NCBI GenBank assembly: GCA_002753565.1
Contig: PEAM01000001.1
Span: 1 to 64,000, forward strand
Reading direction: 5' to 3'
DNA: 64,000 nucleotides
Source: Magnetococcales bacterium
Lineage (GTDB): Bacteria; Pseudomonadota; Magnetococcia; Magnetococcales; JADFYX01
Position 1 is the stretch's first letter. Every line of letters starts with the position of its first letter. This document shows, piece after piece, positions 6,926 through 15,347 of the stretch. The position numbers and the translations under genes were made by a program. The notes beneath the pieces are model-generated. The model was not told where the DNA came from and ran no database searches. It was given only the letters and a program-made list of their open reading frames with translations.

Positions 6926-9037
6926 CTAGACAACCAATTTGACACCCAGCTGTTTGGGGTCCGGTTTTTTCTTCTCCTGAACCCCTCTTGGGGCCGGAAC
7001 ACGGCGCCTGATGGTGTTGAGAGACCGGGTTGAAACCGGTGAAAAGCCTGTTTTTTCGGAAGCTTTTCCGCTCTCTCCAACCTCCCCTTTTTCCCCTTGC
7101 TCCCCCTTTTCGCCTTTGTCCCCTTTTTCCCCTTGCTCCCCTTTGGGTCCGGGGACTCCTTTGTCTCCTTTTGGGCCTGGCATACCCTGGCGCCCTCTGG
7201 GACCATGGAGACCGTCCGCCCCACGAGGTCCCGGCTTTCCTTCCCGACCCGGTGTGCCAGGATCTCCCTGCATGCCGCGCTCGCCTTTTTCGCCGCTTGG
7301 ACCTTGAATACCCTGAATACCCGATTCACCCTGGGGTCCAGCCTCCCCTTGAAGCCCCTGAGGGCCTGCGGGACCAATCTCCCCCTGAATACCCTGGATT
7401 CCCTGATCCCCTTTTTCCCCCTGAGGCCCGGTCTCGCCCTGTTTGCCTTCTGGTCCTGTGGGTCCCGGGTCACCTTTCGTCCCATGCAGACCCTGTTCCC
7501 CTTGAGGACCGGTCTCACCGGCTGGGCCAACATCCCCTTTGTCACCCTTTTCTCCCATAGGCCCTGGCACCCCTTGAGGTCCGGTTTCTCCCATGGGACC
7601 TGGCATACCCTGGGGTCCGGTTTCACCGGTTGGTCCCGCCTCGCCCGTCTCCCCTTTTTCACCGGGGAGCCCCTCTTTTCCCTGGGGGCCGATCTCTCCG
7701 CTCTCCCCCTGCGGTCCCATCAAACCCATGGGGCCAGGAGGACCCATCAGGCCTGGCTCTCCTTGGAAACCCTGGGGGCCGATCACTCCGCTCTCCCCCT
7801 GCGGTCCCATCAAACCCATGGGGCCAGGAGGACCCATCAGGCCCAGCTCACCCGGCTGGCCCTGGATGCCGGCCTGCCCACGCTCCCCACACTCCCCCTG
7901 CGGCCCCATCAGACCCATGGGGCCAGGAGGACCGACCAATCCGTCCTCTCCCCGCAAGCCGCGCTCCCCATCCCGACCATCTTGTCCGGGGTCACCTTTT
8001 TCCCCTTTATCTCCCTTCTCGCCCTGCGGCCCCATCGGACCGGTGAGGCTCTCTCGGTCCAGGGTAAGGATCTCCTGCTCTATTCGAGAGACCTTGCTAT
8101 CCACCTCTTGGATGGGGGCACGGACATTGGTGGCAAAAAGCTGGTAGAGCATCTCTTGGATTCCATCCAGCGTTTCGCCCCCTTCCAAAGGGGCTGCCTT
8201 GCTCGCTTGTTGGTGGACAACGTGTTGCAACTGCTTGGTTTGGTCATCTTGTTGGGAGGCTTGGCAGAAGAGGGTATAACTCATGCTGTTATACCCCTCA
8301 AAGGCCCTGTCCAAAAAGCGGCTGCTTCCGTGGAGCTGGTGTCCCAACTTGCCGGATTCCACCAGGGTCATGCCGTCCACCAACAGATCCAGCTCTTCTC
8401 TAAACCAGCTTTTGCTGAGAAAATAGAGGAGCAGGTTGGTCAGCAGCAGAAGGGAACAGTAGAGGATGATCTCCTCCCGGTTGGAAAGGGTCGTCATGTT
8501 CTGTAGGGTGGTGGCCGGAACAGAGATGCGGATAACACCCTGAAAACCCTCTGTTGAGGTGCTGACCGGTTGGGATATGAGTGGCTGAACCGGTCGAAAA
8601 TAGTGGTAGGCATCGACTGTATCGGTCAGATCGGCTGGCTCACGGAGGAGGGTTGCCTGGGGATTTTGTTGAAAAAAACGCAGAGCCTCACCATCCAGAT
8701 CGGTGGGGACGGTCTCTGTTTGGCTTGGGCTGTTTTGGATGTAGTTGAAGGTGAGTCCTTGGATATTTTCCCCTTGGAAAAGAGAGGAGATTTTGCCCAC
8801 AACCAGAGGGAAAGGCAGGCTGGTCAAGGGTTGATTGGCCCCTTGACCCAAAGCCAGGTGCAGATTGCTGAACAGCTCCGAGGAGGCGGTCAACAGGCGG
8901 TGGATTTGACCGGTCTGCTGCTCCAGTTGGTTCAAAGCCTCCTGCTGCGCCCGATTTGAGATGAAATACTCAAATAGCGTTAGGTTCAGGACAACAAAAA
9001 AAGCCACGACGGTAGCGGTTCTAAAGTGTGTTTTCAT
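6926..9037 (-). CDS. Membrane receptor-like protein with long collagen-like tail
   Basis: A 703-residue protein. TM1 is at about 7-26. A predicted periplasmic domain of about 160 residues follows, then TM2 at about 189-209 and a HAMP-like/helical stretch with a coiled coil (about 211-330). Residues 333-659 are an unbroken collagen-like run: glycine falls on every third position for about 109 triplets, rich in GEK, GDK, GPQ, GPM and GET. A basic tail ends at LGVKLVV. The first half looks like a chemoreceptor or sensor kinase without its output domain. If the topology is conventional, the collagen domain is cytoplasmic, whereas most bacterial collagen-like proteins are surface-exposed. A reversed topology would place it outside. 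Function unknown. Confidence 0.85.
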   Translation of the reverse strand: MKTHFRTATVVAFFVVLNLTLFEYFISNRAQQEALNQLEQQTGQIHRLLTASSELFSNLHLALGQGANQPLTSLPFPLVVGKISSLFQGENIQGLTFNYIQNSPSQTETVPTDLDGEALRFFQQNPQATLLREPADLTDTVDAYHYFRPVQPLISQPVSTSTEGFQGVIRISVPATTLQNMTTLSNREEIILYCSLLLLTNLLLYFLSKSWFREELDLLVDGMTLVESGKLGHQLHGSSRFLDRAFEGYNSMSYTLFCQASQQDDQTKQLQHVVHQQASKAAPLEGGETLDGIQEMLYQLFATNVRAPIQEVDSKVSRIEQEILTLDRESLTGPMGPQGEKGDKGEKGDPGQDGRDGERGLRGEDGLVGPPGPMGLMGPQGECGERGQAGIQGQPGELGLMGPPGPMGLMGPQGESGVIGPQGFQGEPGLMGPPGPMGLMGPQGESGEIGPQGKEGLPGEKGETGEAGPTGETGPQGMPGPMGETGPQGVPGPMGEKGDKGDVGPAGETGPQGEQGLHGTKGDPGPTGPEGKQGETGPQGEKGDQGIQGIQGEIGPAGPQGLQGEAGPQGESGIQGIQGPSGEKGERGMQGDPGTPGREGKPGPRGADGLHGPRGRQGMPGPKGDKGVPGPKGEQGEKGDKGEKGEQGEKGEVGESGKASEKTGFSPVSTRSLNTIRRRVPAPRGVQEKKKPDPKQLGVKLVV
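7061..8041 (-). repeat. Coding repeat: collagen Gly-X-Y run with nested approx. 90-bp units
   Basis: This is the DNA encoding the 109 collagen triplets. Within it a longer unit carrying GPPGPMGLMGPQGE recurs three times (near 7690-7755, 7780-7845 and 7885-7940) with almost identical nucleotides. That indicates recent expansion by slippage or recombination. The 9-bp periodicity also keeps several antisense frames open, and those are artefacts. Confidence 0.9.
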
Positions 9038-9714
9038 TGTGATCTCATGGCACCATCTGTGAAACGGTTGCAGTCGGATGGACTCTTGTTTCTATCGGCA
9101 TGTTTCCATCAAATACGCCTCGGTCATCCAGAGTGCTGACGGGTATCATATCGCAAGGAGCGAACCAGATTGTTGGGTTCTCTGTCAGTTTGCCGGCAAC
9201 CAGTTGAAAACAGGCTGAAAGTTTAACTTTTTTCCATCCTGTCAAGCCCGTGGAAAAGGCTGTTTTTCTCTGGGCGGAAAAGTGAGGGAGGAAAAAAAAT
9301 CCAGGAACCAACTAACCTGTTGATAAGACGTGATAAAGAACAGTAAATACCGAAGATATGGTAGGTAGGGTGGGGTTGGGGTTTTCGTTAATCCATTTAT
9401 TGAAGGGGATAATCTTGCCCACAGGTAAAAATAGGCTTGTTTGGCCGCTATTACCGAGAAAAAGCGAGAAAAAATTGCTACTGAAATAAAATAGAATTAC
9501 TCTTTAATCAGGGAAAATGGGGTGAAAAAAACCCAGATCACAGCACGGCTCCCTTCCCTCTGTTCTCAGGAGGAGGCCCCCTGGGAAAATGGGGGGTGAT
9601 AGTGGTTTTGGCTAGCATGCAAGATATTGATGTAAATATAAAATTTAGATTATCGGTGTTCTGTTTTTCCATCTTTGCAGTGGGGCACCTGAAGAGGTAA
9701 GGCATTTTCAGACT
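9038..9714. other. Divergent intergenic region between collagen-like and 1235-residue genes
   Basis: This 677-bp region presumably holds the promoters of both divergent genes. A minus-strand TTG-initiated frame of 88 codons (9045-9311) ends just before the collagen-like start, but it has no recognisable domain and I do not call it. The stretch around 9330-9530 is AT-rich. I cannot identify a specific operator or a convincing -35/-10 pair. Confidence 0.5.
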
Positions 9715-12700
9715 ATGGACAACTCCTTTTTCATGCATTACGGACGTCTTTGCGAAAGATGTTTTAGCGAAACCCTGTCGGCAGATGCCCCCTTCTCCTT
9801 TTTTCCCCAGACCATCTCTGGGGTACAAACAACGGATCAGCAGGTCAAGCAGCTCTCTGACTATGCCGACCCGGTCCAGTTGGCCAAGGCGACCAAAGCC
9901 GCAGAGCGATTGCGGCAGGCTCTTTTGTCGGAGTCCAACGACAAAGGCTCTCTGATCACCCCCCAAACCACCCAAAAGTTTAATGAGTTTCTTAAAGGGT
10001 TGGCCCAGGGTAGCGAGGCCATGCTCTCGGAGAACCCCTTTTATGAGTTGACGGTGTTAATCTATCAACTCAATTTAAAGGCCATCGAGAACGCCTTTGT
10101 CGAGAGCCAGAAGGGTGCGGACCACAATCTACCCCAGGCCATGAAAGTCTCCCGTTCCCTGAAATATATCTGGGGTCGGGAAGGCTCCATGATCCCCCTG
10201 GGGGTGAAGATTCAGGAGACCCTTGGCAAGACCCTTTCGTTGGGTAAAATTCTTTTGGGCTTGATTCTCTTCATCGGCTCGACCCTGACCACCGCCAAGG
10301 GGGTGAACGATCTGGTGCAACTGGATGGATTTGTCCGGGTGTTTGGGGATTTTTTCTTGGGGGAGAAGCACGAGAACATCCGTCTACTGCTCACCTTGAC
10401 GGTGGGGGTGGTGCTCTCCTCTATTATTCTCGACTTTAAAGACCGTCTTTTTCAGGGGGTGGCGGAGACCGGCAAGGTGTTTCAGGGGTTTGTCGATGCC
10501 TTCAAACGGTTTCCCCGTTGGATGTTCCTCTCCATGTTTTTCTCCATGGCCTCTATCTGGACCAACTATGACGGCATCGTTCTGCTCTTTTCCAAAACCC
10601 AAGATCTCTCCTATCAGAGCGAGGTGATTCAAGATCGGGTCGGGCGGGCCTTGGGAGACCCTGAGGAGGTAGACCCGGACAACCCCGACTCTCTAACCGA
10701 CCTCAAGGGGCTGTTGGAGACCAAGGTTGCCACCAGCATTGAGCAGTTCAACCAGGTGGTTGAGGATGAGATGTTGGGGGTGGCCTCCAGCGGCATTGCC
10801 AGCAAGGGACCACGCTATTGGTCCAAATATTATATTATCCACGGTGGTTACAAACCGGGTAGCCAGGATGTGGTCAGCGAGATTGGACGGTCCAAATTCA
10901 ATCGAAAACTCGATGTGATGTTACAGCGCTCCAAGTTGGATTTTTCTCGCTCTCTGGAGCAAAAGCTGGAGGATATTCTCCAGCGGTATAACGGCCAGTT
11001 TGAGCAGATGAGTGTCACGGTCAAAGAGCAGATGGACGATCTGACCGACAAAATGACCCTCTCCACCTACTCCATCGACGAGTTGACCGCCCTGTTCAAT
11101 CTGGAGGCCTACCACGTCAACCGCAGTGTCCAGGAGGTGGTTGGACTGCTGGAGAAAAACAAGGGGGCATTTGGTCAGGCCGCCGAAGAGATCAACCGGT
11201 TGGCTGAGGACCACATCAACTTTCTGCGAGAGGTGGACCGGGTCGGGATTCCGACCAACACTCAGTACACCATTAATGTCCGCATCGATATTCCCCCCGT
11301 CGAGGCCATCGACCAACTGAATCAGAGCCAGATCCCCATGGCCAAACGGCGCAGTGTGATGGAGCTTAAGGCGCTTCTCCATGAGCGCTATGGCTCCTTT
11401 GTTGGTGCCTCCATCCTCTTTGGTATCCTTTTTATCGCTGTCTTCATGGATCTTTCCGACCCCATTTTCTACAGTACCATGGTGGCCCGTTGGGGCCGTC
11501 GGGATCGACACTTTCTCCAGGAGAATATTAAACGGTTTCAGGTGTGGGAGGAGGAGTACATTCAAAATATTCGTACCTTCCTGGCCCGCCCTGATGTTCG
11601 GGCCATTCTACCGCAACTCTCCTGCCCCCGAACCCCGGTTCTGCACTGGATCTACCACCAATATCTGGAGAGCCTCGCCCCTTTTGTCAAGGATTATGCC
11701 CGACTGAACGCCCGGGAGAGATTTCGCTTCTGGTTTCTGGGTCTCTTCTCCACCACCCGGATACGTTACGCCGAGGTCTATAACGCCCGCCAATCGGTTA
11801 CCCGGAGAATTTTAAAAGACTCCGGCACCCTATTGCCCCCTCTGCTCAACCATCTTTATGGCAACCTGTTTCACCCTTTCTCCATCGGTAATGACCATTT
11901 TGATACCCTCTATGAGCGGGTTAATCAGAAGATGATTGGTAATGAGGATCGGTTTACCCAGGAGATTGCACGGATTTCAACGATCATCGACGAGCAGATG
12001 GCCCTCAGCCCAGAGCAATCCAGCCTCACCCGTAGCCGGAAACTGCACCATAAAGTGCTGGCCAAGCTCCACACCGGTCATGGTGTGATTAATCTGCTCT
12101 CTAAAAAGGGCCGCTTTTATGAGCTGCTCTACCTGATCTTCTCCCGGCCTATTGGTCGCTCCGAGTTTGACTTTTCTCTGACTCGAAACAACTGGATGGT
12201 GGATCAGGCGCTGTTCCAAAAAATTTCGCACTCCTACATCAGCTCCCTGCTACCCTTTGTACCGGTACTGACCAAGCTCCTCGGTGAGACCATCCCACAG
12301 GTGAAAAGAACGTTGCTCTACCCGGTGATGGAGTCGTTGGAGAATATTCCCCACCACGTGGAGCTGAAACGGATTTTAAAAATTCAGGAGGCCCATGACG
12401 AGTGTCTCGATTTTGAAAGGGAGCTGCTCTGTGTCTTGGGCATGTCCCATGGTCAGGGGCTGCAGGTGGATAACGCCCTGTTTAGAAGTATTATGGAGAA
12501 CGCTGTTTGCGAGGAGATTCCTGCCGTCTTTCTTACCAAAGAGAAAGAGGCCGATGTGCTGGCGTTGAAAATGGCTCGGTTGGAGAGTGGGCTGAGTAAA
12601 ACTCTGGCCATTATTACCCGACTTCTGGCCGAACGAAAACAGACCATCTCTACCCTGACCAAAATTCGCATCGACTCCCTGCGCCCCATCTCCTCTATTT

Positions 12701-13422
12701 TGGACAAATTCAACAACCGGGATCTTATCGAGGGGGCGGTGGGCCTCTACACGCTTCACCGGGAATTAGCCGCATTGGACGGTTTTATCATGCGCCTTTG
12801 GGGCGGGGGTAGAGTCTCTGGGAATGTCATGAGCCCCGACGGAGCGGAGGAGGAGCGGGCTGATCTGGGGGGAGGGGTCGATCTGGTGCTGGCCAAGTTC
12901 AACTTGGAGGGCCAGGGGGAGGATTTCTCTCTGTTGACCATGGCGCTGGAGCTTGAAAAAAAGTTGGCCACCATGAAAAAAGAGGTAGAGTCCAAGGTGT
13001 TCCTTCTGACCTTTCTGGATAAGACCATAGATAAAACCAAGGCGATGATATCCGATGCTTTTCAACTGATTGCCACGATATTCATCCATGAGGCCCGCCT
13101 GACAAAAAGCGGTGAAACCCTGGATAAGGCTGATAGAGAGCGGCTGGAGTTTCTTGAAGACCACTACCTGTTCCTGCAGTCGGTGCCGCTCTTTTTAGAT
13201 GCCAACCGTACCCAACTGATGGCCTCGGCCAAGGTGACCGATTTTGTCCGTTCCGGGGAGGTGGAGTCGTTGCGCGTGCTGGAGGGTCAGATATTCAAGA
13301 TCCACACCTTTTTGGAGAATACCGAATCCTTCCTGGATGGCAAGCGGGGTAGGGCCGGTATTGTGGCGCCGTTGGATCTGATGGAGGATCTTCCTCTACT
13401 TCCTGCCAAGGATAAGAGGTAA
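9715..13422 (+). CDS. Giant four-TM membrane protein of unknown family
   Basis: A 1235-residue protein I do not recognise. Hydrophobic segments lie at about 177-193, 222-240, 268-291 and 560-579. With the N-terminus inside, residues about 292-558 would be a periplasmic domain that is helical and charged, with alternating Q/E/K heptad-like stretches. The C-terminal 650 residues would be cytoplasmic, largely helical and free of obvious catalytic motifs. The start is uncertain: purine-rich GAGGTAAGG lies 11-16 bp before the ATG at 9715, but the first 40 codons look atypical. It is divergent from the collagen-like gene. Its 3' end carries a 21-bp tandem duplication and faces the haemerythrin gene. 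Confidence 0.8.
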   Translation: MDNSFFMHYGRLCERCFSETLSADAPFSFFPQTISGVQTTDQQVKQLSDYADPVQLAKATKAAERLRQALLSESNDKGSLITPQTTQKFNEFLKGLAQGSEAMLSENPFYELTVLIYQLNLKAIENAFVESQKGADHNLPQAMKVSRSLKYIWGREGSMIPLGVKIQETLGKTLSLGKILLGLILFIGSTLTTAKGVNDLVQLDGFVRVFGDFFLGEKHENIRLLLTLTVGVVLSSIILDFKDRLFQGVAETGKVFQGFVDAFKRFPRWMFLSMFFSMASIWTNYDGIVLLFSKTQDLSYQSEVIQDRVGRALGDPEEVDPDNPDSLTDLKGLLETKVATSIEQFNQVVEDEMLGVASSGIASKGPRYWSKYYIIHGGYKPGSQDVVSEIGRSKFNRKLDVMLQRSKLDFSRSLEQKLEDILQRYNGQFEQMSVTVKEQMDDLTDKMTLSTYSIDELTALFNLEAYHVNRSVQEVVGLLEKNKGAFGQAAEEINRLAEDHINFLREVDRVGIPTNTQYTINVRIDIPPVEAIDQLNQSQIPMAKRRSVMELKALLHERYGSFVGASILFGILFIAVFMDLSDPIFYSTMVARWGRRDRHFLQENIKRFQVWEEEYIQNIRTFLARPDVRAILPQLSCPRTPVLHWIYHQYLESLAPFVKDYARLNARERFRFWFLGLFSTTRIRYAEVYNARQSVTRRILKDSGTLLPPLLNHLYGNLFHPFSIGNDHFDTLYERVNQKMIGNEDRFTQEIARISTIIDEQMALSPEQSSLTRSRKLHHKVLAKLHTGHGVINLLSKKGRFYELLYLIFSRPIGRSEFDFSLTRNNWMVDQALFQKISHSYISSLLPFVPVLTKLLGETIPQVKRTLLYPVMESLENIPHHVELKRILKIQEAHDECLDFERELLCVLGMSHGQGLQVDNALFRSIMENAVCEEIPAVFLTKEKEADVLALKMARLESGLSKTLAIITRLLAERKQTISTLTKIRIDSLRPISSILDKFNNRDLIEGAVGLYTLHRELAALDGFIMRLWGGGRVSGNVMSPDGAEEERADLGGGVDLVLAKFNLEGQGEDFSLLTMALELEKKLATMKKEVESKVFLLTFLDKTIDKTKAMISDAFQLIATIFIHEARLTKSGETLDKADRERLEFLEDHYLFLQSVPLFLDANRTQLMASAKVTDFVRSGEVESLRVLEGQIFKIHTFLENTESFLDGKRGRAGIVAPLDLMEDLPLLPAKDKR

Positions 13423-13443
13423 CCTGCCAAGGATAAGAGGTAA
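13402..13443 (+). repeat. Perfect 21-bp tandem duplication across a stop codon
   Basis: The sequence CCTGCCAAGGATAAGAGGTAA occurs twice back to back (13402-13422 and 13423-13443). The first copy encodes the last residues and stop of the 1235-residue protein. The second repeats the same codons and stop in the same frame, immediately before the convergent gene's stop codon. Confidence 0.95.
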
Positions 13444-13446
13444 GAT

Positions 13447-14331
13447 TTAGCTCTGGGGTTGCCGAGACTCCTGCTCCTTGAAATAGACCCCGAAGCTGAG
13501 GTCCTCCTGGAGAATATGCTCAATGAGCCAGTTGCCCATGAACTTGTGAACCTGCTGCATGATGTGCAACTGTTCGTCTTTATGGGAGAGAAGAACAATT
13601 TTTTCTCTGAAGCTGACAACATTGGCCAGCAGAGCCTGATGGACCTGTTTGTGCTCTGCAAGCCAGGGAGCTTCGGTCTTCTCCATCAGACGCTCTTCGT
13701 CGCGGAAATGTTTTTCTGTGTAGTTGGTAATTTCGATCAAAAAATTTTGTATCTTGATGTGTTGATCCTCTTCATCGGTACTGTTTTCCAAAAAAGTCCC
13801 CAATTCGTTGATGGCATCGAAAAGCCTTTTGTGTTGATCATCTACCTCTGGGACACCAATTTTATATTTATCGGACCACTTATATTTGGTCACCTCCAGT
13901 TTGGAGGTTCTTTCGATGATCCGCTGACCGATGAGTATAAAAAAGGCTTTGGTAAACCGGGCATCCCGCATCATAATCTGTTGAAAGGTGTCGATATCCA
14001 GTGTCAGGCAGATGGTGGGGGCGCCGGCGACGATGGTGCTGTTTCGGCGTTGGTTGGAGACCAGGGCAAACTCGCCGAACACATTGCCTTCATGGATGAA
14101 GAAGTGGTGCTCTTTGCCATCTTGGGTGATGGCCAGGCCATGAACCCGCCCCTGATAGATGATAAAGAGGGTGTGGGGGGTATCGCCATGCTTGATGATG
14201 GTTTGGCCCGGTTCGAATTGTGAGATGCCGACAATGGGGAGGATCTTCTGTTTGACATCGGTTTCGGGTAGATCTTTAAAGCCGGGGACCTTTCCCAGGA
14301 AGGCGACCAGATCGGTGGTGGTGATCTCCAT
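13447..14331 (-). CDS. Cyclic-nucleotide-binding domain fused to haemerythrin
   Basis: A soluble 294-residue fusion. Residues about 10-135 are a cNMP-binding beta-roll (FEPGQTIIKHGD, GNVFGEFALVSNQRRNSTI). Residues about 155-285 are a bacteriohaemerythrin with the di-iron ligand motifs in order: IGVPEVDDQHKRLF, HFRDEERLME, WLAEHKQVHQ and WLIEHILQEDLSFG. Haemerythrins bind O2 at a non-haem di-iron centre. The beta-roll resembles CRP-type sensors but has no DNA-binding domain. A role as an oxygen- or redox-responsive signalling or buffering protein is likely (inference). It converges on the 1235-residue gene with a gap of only 24 bp. Confidence 0.9.
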   Translation of the reverse strand: MEITTTDLVAFLGKVPGFKDLPETDVKQKILPIVGISQFEPGQTIIKHGDTPHTLFIIYQGRVHGLAITQDGKEHHFFIHEGNVFGEFALVSNQRRNSTIVAGAPTICLTLDIDTFQQIMMRDARFTKAFFILIGQRIIERTSKLEVTKYKWSDKYKIGVPEVDDQHKRLFDAINELGTFLENSTDEEDQHIKIQNFLIEITNYTEKHFRDEERLMEKTEAPWLAEHKQVHQALLANVVSFREKIVLLSHKDEQLHIMQQVHKFMGNWLIEHILQEDLSFGVYFKEQESRQPQS

Positions 14332-14503
14332 TGATAAGCTCCTTGACCGTTTTGGTCATCCGCTTGAGCAGGCGGGTTTGGCGGTGTGGGTGTCTGTCTC
14401 TCAGTGTGCCCGGATTCCCCTTCTCCCGCAAGGCTCAACAGAGAGTTTGTCCCGGTTGCCCCCGAAGCTGAAAAGAGGGTGTCAGGGGTGCCATCGGGCG
14501 GGT

Positions 14504-14920
14504 TTAATCCTTGATGGTCAGGCTCTCTTCGTGGGCTACGCCTTCTTTGATCTGGTAGCCATTCATCTCCAGGCACCCTTGGGTGTTCAGAGAGACGATC
14601 AGGTAGAGAGCATCAGGGTAGTGGGATTGGGCGAGATCCCGTTGAGAGGGGATGGCTGGGGTGGTGGGGTGGCTGTGGTAGATGGCCACCACCTCTTTTC
14701 CCTCCTGACGCAGCTGTTTGAAGAGCTGAATCTGCTGGGTGGGATCGGCTAGAAAGCGGGTGGTCTCGTCGGCGTTATTCTTGAGAGGGTGCCAGCCGGT
14801 GAAGGTTTTGGCCTGACCAGAAAGAATGCCGACACACTCTTGAGGGGCGCTGCGTTGAGCGTGTCCGAGTATTTTATTGACGATGACACGGGGAATCACC
14901 CACATGGTTCGTAACTCCAT
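14504..14920 (-). CDS. JAMM/MPN-type metalloprotease
   Basis: A 138-residue Mov34/MPN/PAD-1 family protein. The zinc motif is readable: Glu in EVVAIYHSHP, the His pair of HSHP, then S-x7-D in SQRDLAQSHYPDA. Bacterial members of this size cleave C-terminal extensions of small ubiquitin-like sulfur carriers, or isopeptide or cysteine-adduct bonds. No ubiquitin-like or E1 gene is adjacent, so the substrate is open. The gene is divergent from the WGR protein and about 170 bp upstream of the cNMP-haemerythrin gene on the same strand. Confidence 0.85.
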   Translation of the reverse strand: MELRTMWVIPRVIVNKILGHAQRSAPQECVGILSGQAKTFTGWHPLKNNADETTRFLADPTQQIQLFKQLRQEGKEVVAIYHSHPTTPAIPSQRDLAQSHYPDALYLIVSLNTQGCLEMNGYQIKEGVAHEESLTIKD

Positions 14921-15001
14921 TGGCTGTCGGTTAGTGTTGCTTTAAGTAAAACCATTCAATACTATTATGAGATTGCTTGCCATACCTTGGTAACCATAGC
15001 G

Positions 15002-15007
15002 TATAAT
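15002..15007 (+). promoter_or_regulatory. Putative -10 box for the WGR/MBL pair
   Basis: A perfect TATAAT lies in the divergent gap. The best upstream match, TTGCCA, is 19 bp away, which is long. If this is the promoter, transcription starts near 15014, downstream of the first possible ATG (15006). That supports the later start used for the WGR protein. Confidence 0.4.
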
Positions 15008-15050
15008 GGAGCAGTCTAACAACGTCTCAAGAGTATATTGTTATATCGGT

Positions 15051-15347
15051 ATGAAGGCCTATCTGCAACGGCTCAACCCAAACTCGGGTGATGTCTGGTT
15101 CTACAGCATCCAGATCCAACGTGATCTTATGGGGCGTTGGCAGGTTATTCGCGAGTGGGGGCGTAGCGGCTCTCCCGGCACGGTTCGTCACATGCCATAC
15201 GACGCCTATTACGATGCTCAGGAGTCCATGGAGACCCTGATCGAGGAGTTATCCCAAAGAGGATACCAGGTTGTCCATAGCGAAGGGCCCAACCCGAAGG
15301 ATGCCGCCTACTACAACGAGGAACACCCCGATGACCGTGATTCATGA
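15051..15347 (+). CDS. WGR-domain protein
   Basis: A stand-alone WGR domain of 98 residues. It starts AYLQRLNP and contains [25 protein letters not shown], in which W-G-R is the signature, and then an amphipathic helix. WGR domains bind nucleic acid in PARP-like proteins and in diverse bacterial proteins. Nothing else is attached here. An ATG at 15006 in the same frame would add 15 residues but coincides with the putative -10 box, so I use 15051. The 3' end overlaps the MBL-hydrolase start by 17 bp, indicating an operon. Confidence 0.8.
   Translation: MKAYLQRLNPNSGDVWFYSIQIQRDLMGRWQVIREWGRSGSPGTVRHMPYDAYYDAQESMETLIEELSQRGYQVVHSEGPNPKDAAYYNEEHPDDRDS

Noticed and set aside
7097-8506. Long plus-strand frames (up to 469 codons) opposite the collagen-like gene
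   Set aside because: They are a by-product of the 9-bp Gly-X-Y codon periodicity, have no recognisable domain and no ribosome-binding site.
9045-9311. An 88-codon minus-strand frame just upstream of the collagen-like gene
   Set aside because: It starts with TTG, has no ribosome-binding site, no domain and lies where the promoter is expected. It cannot be excluded but is not supported.
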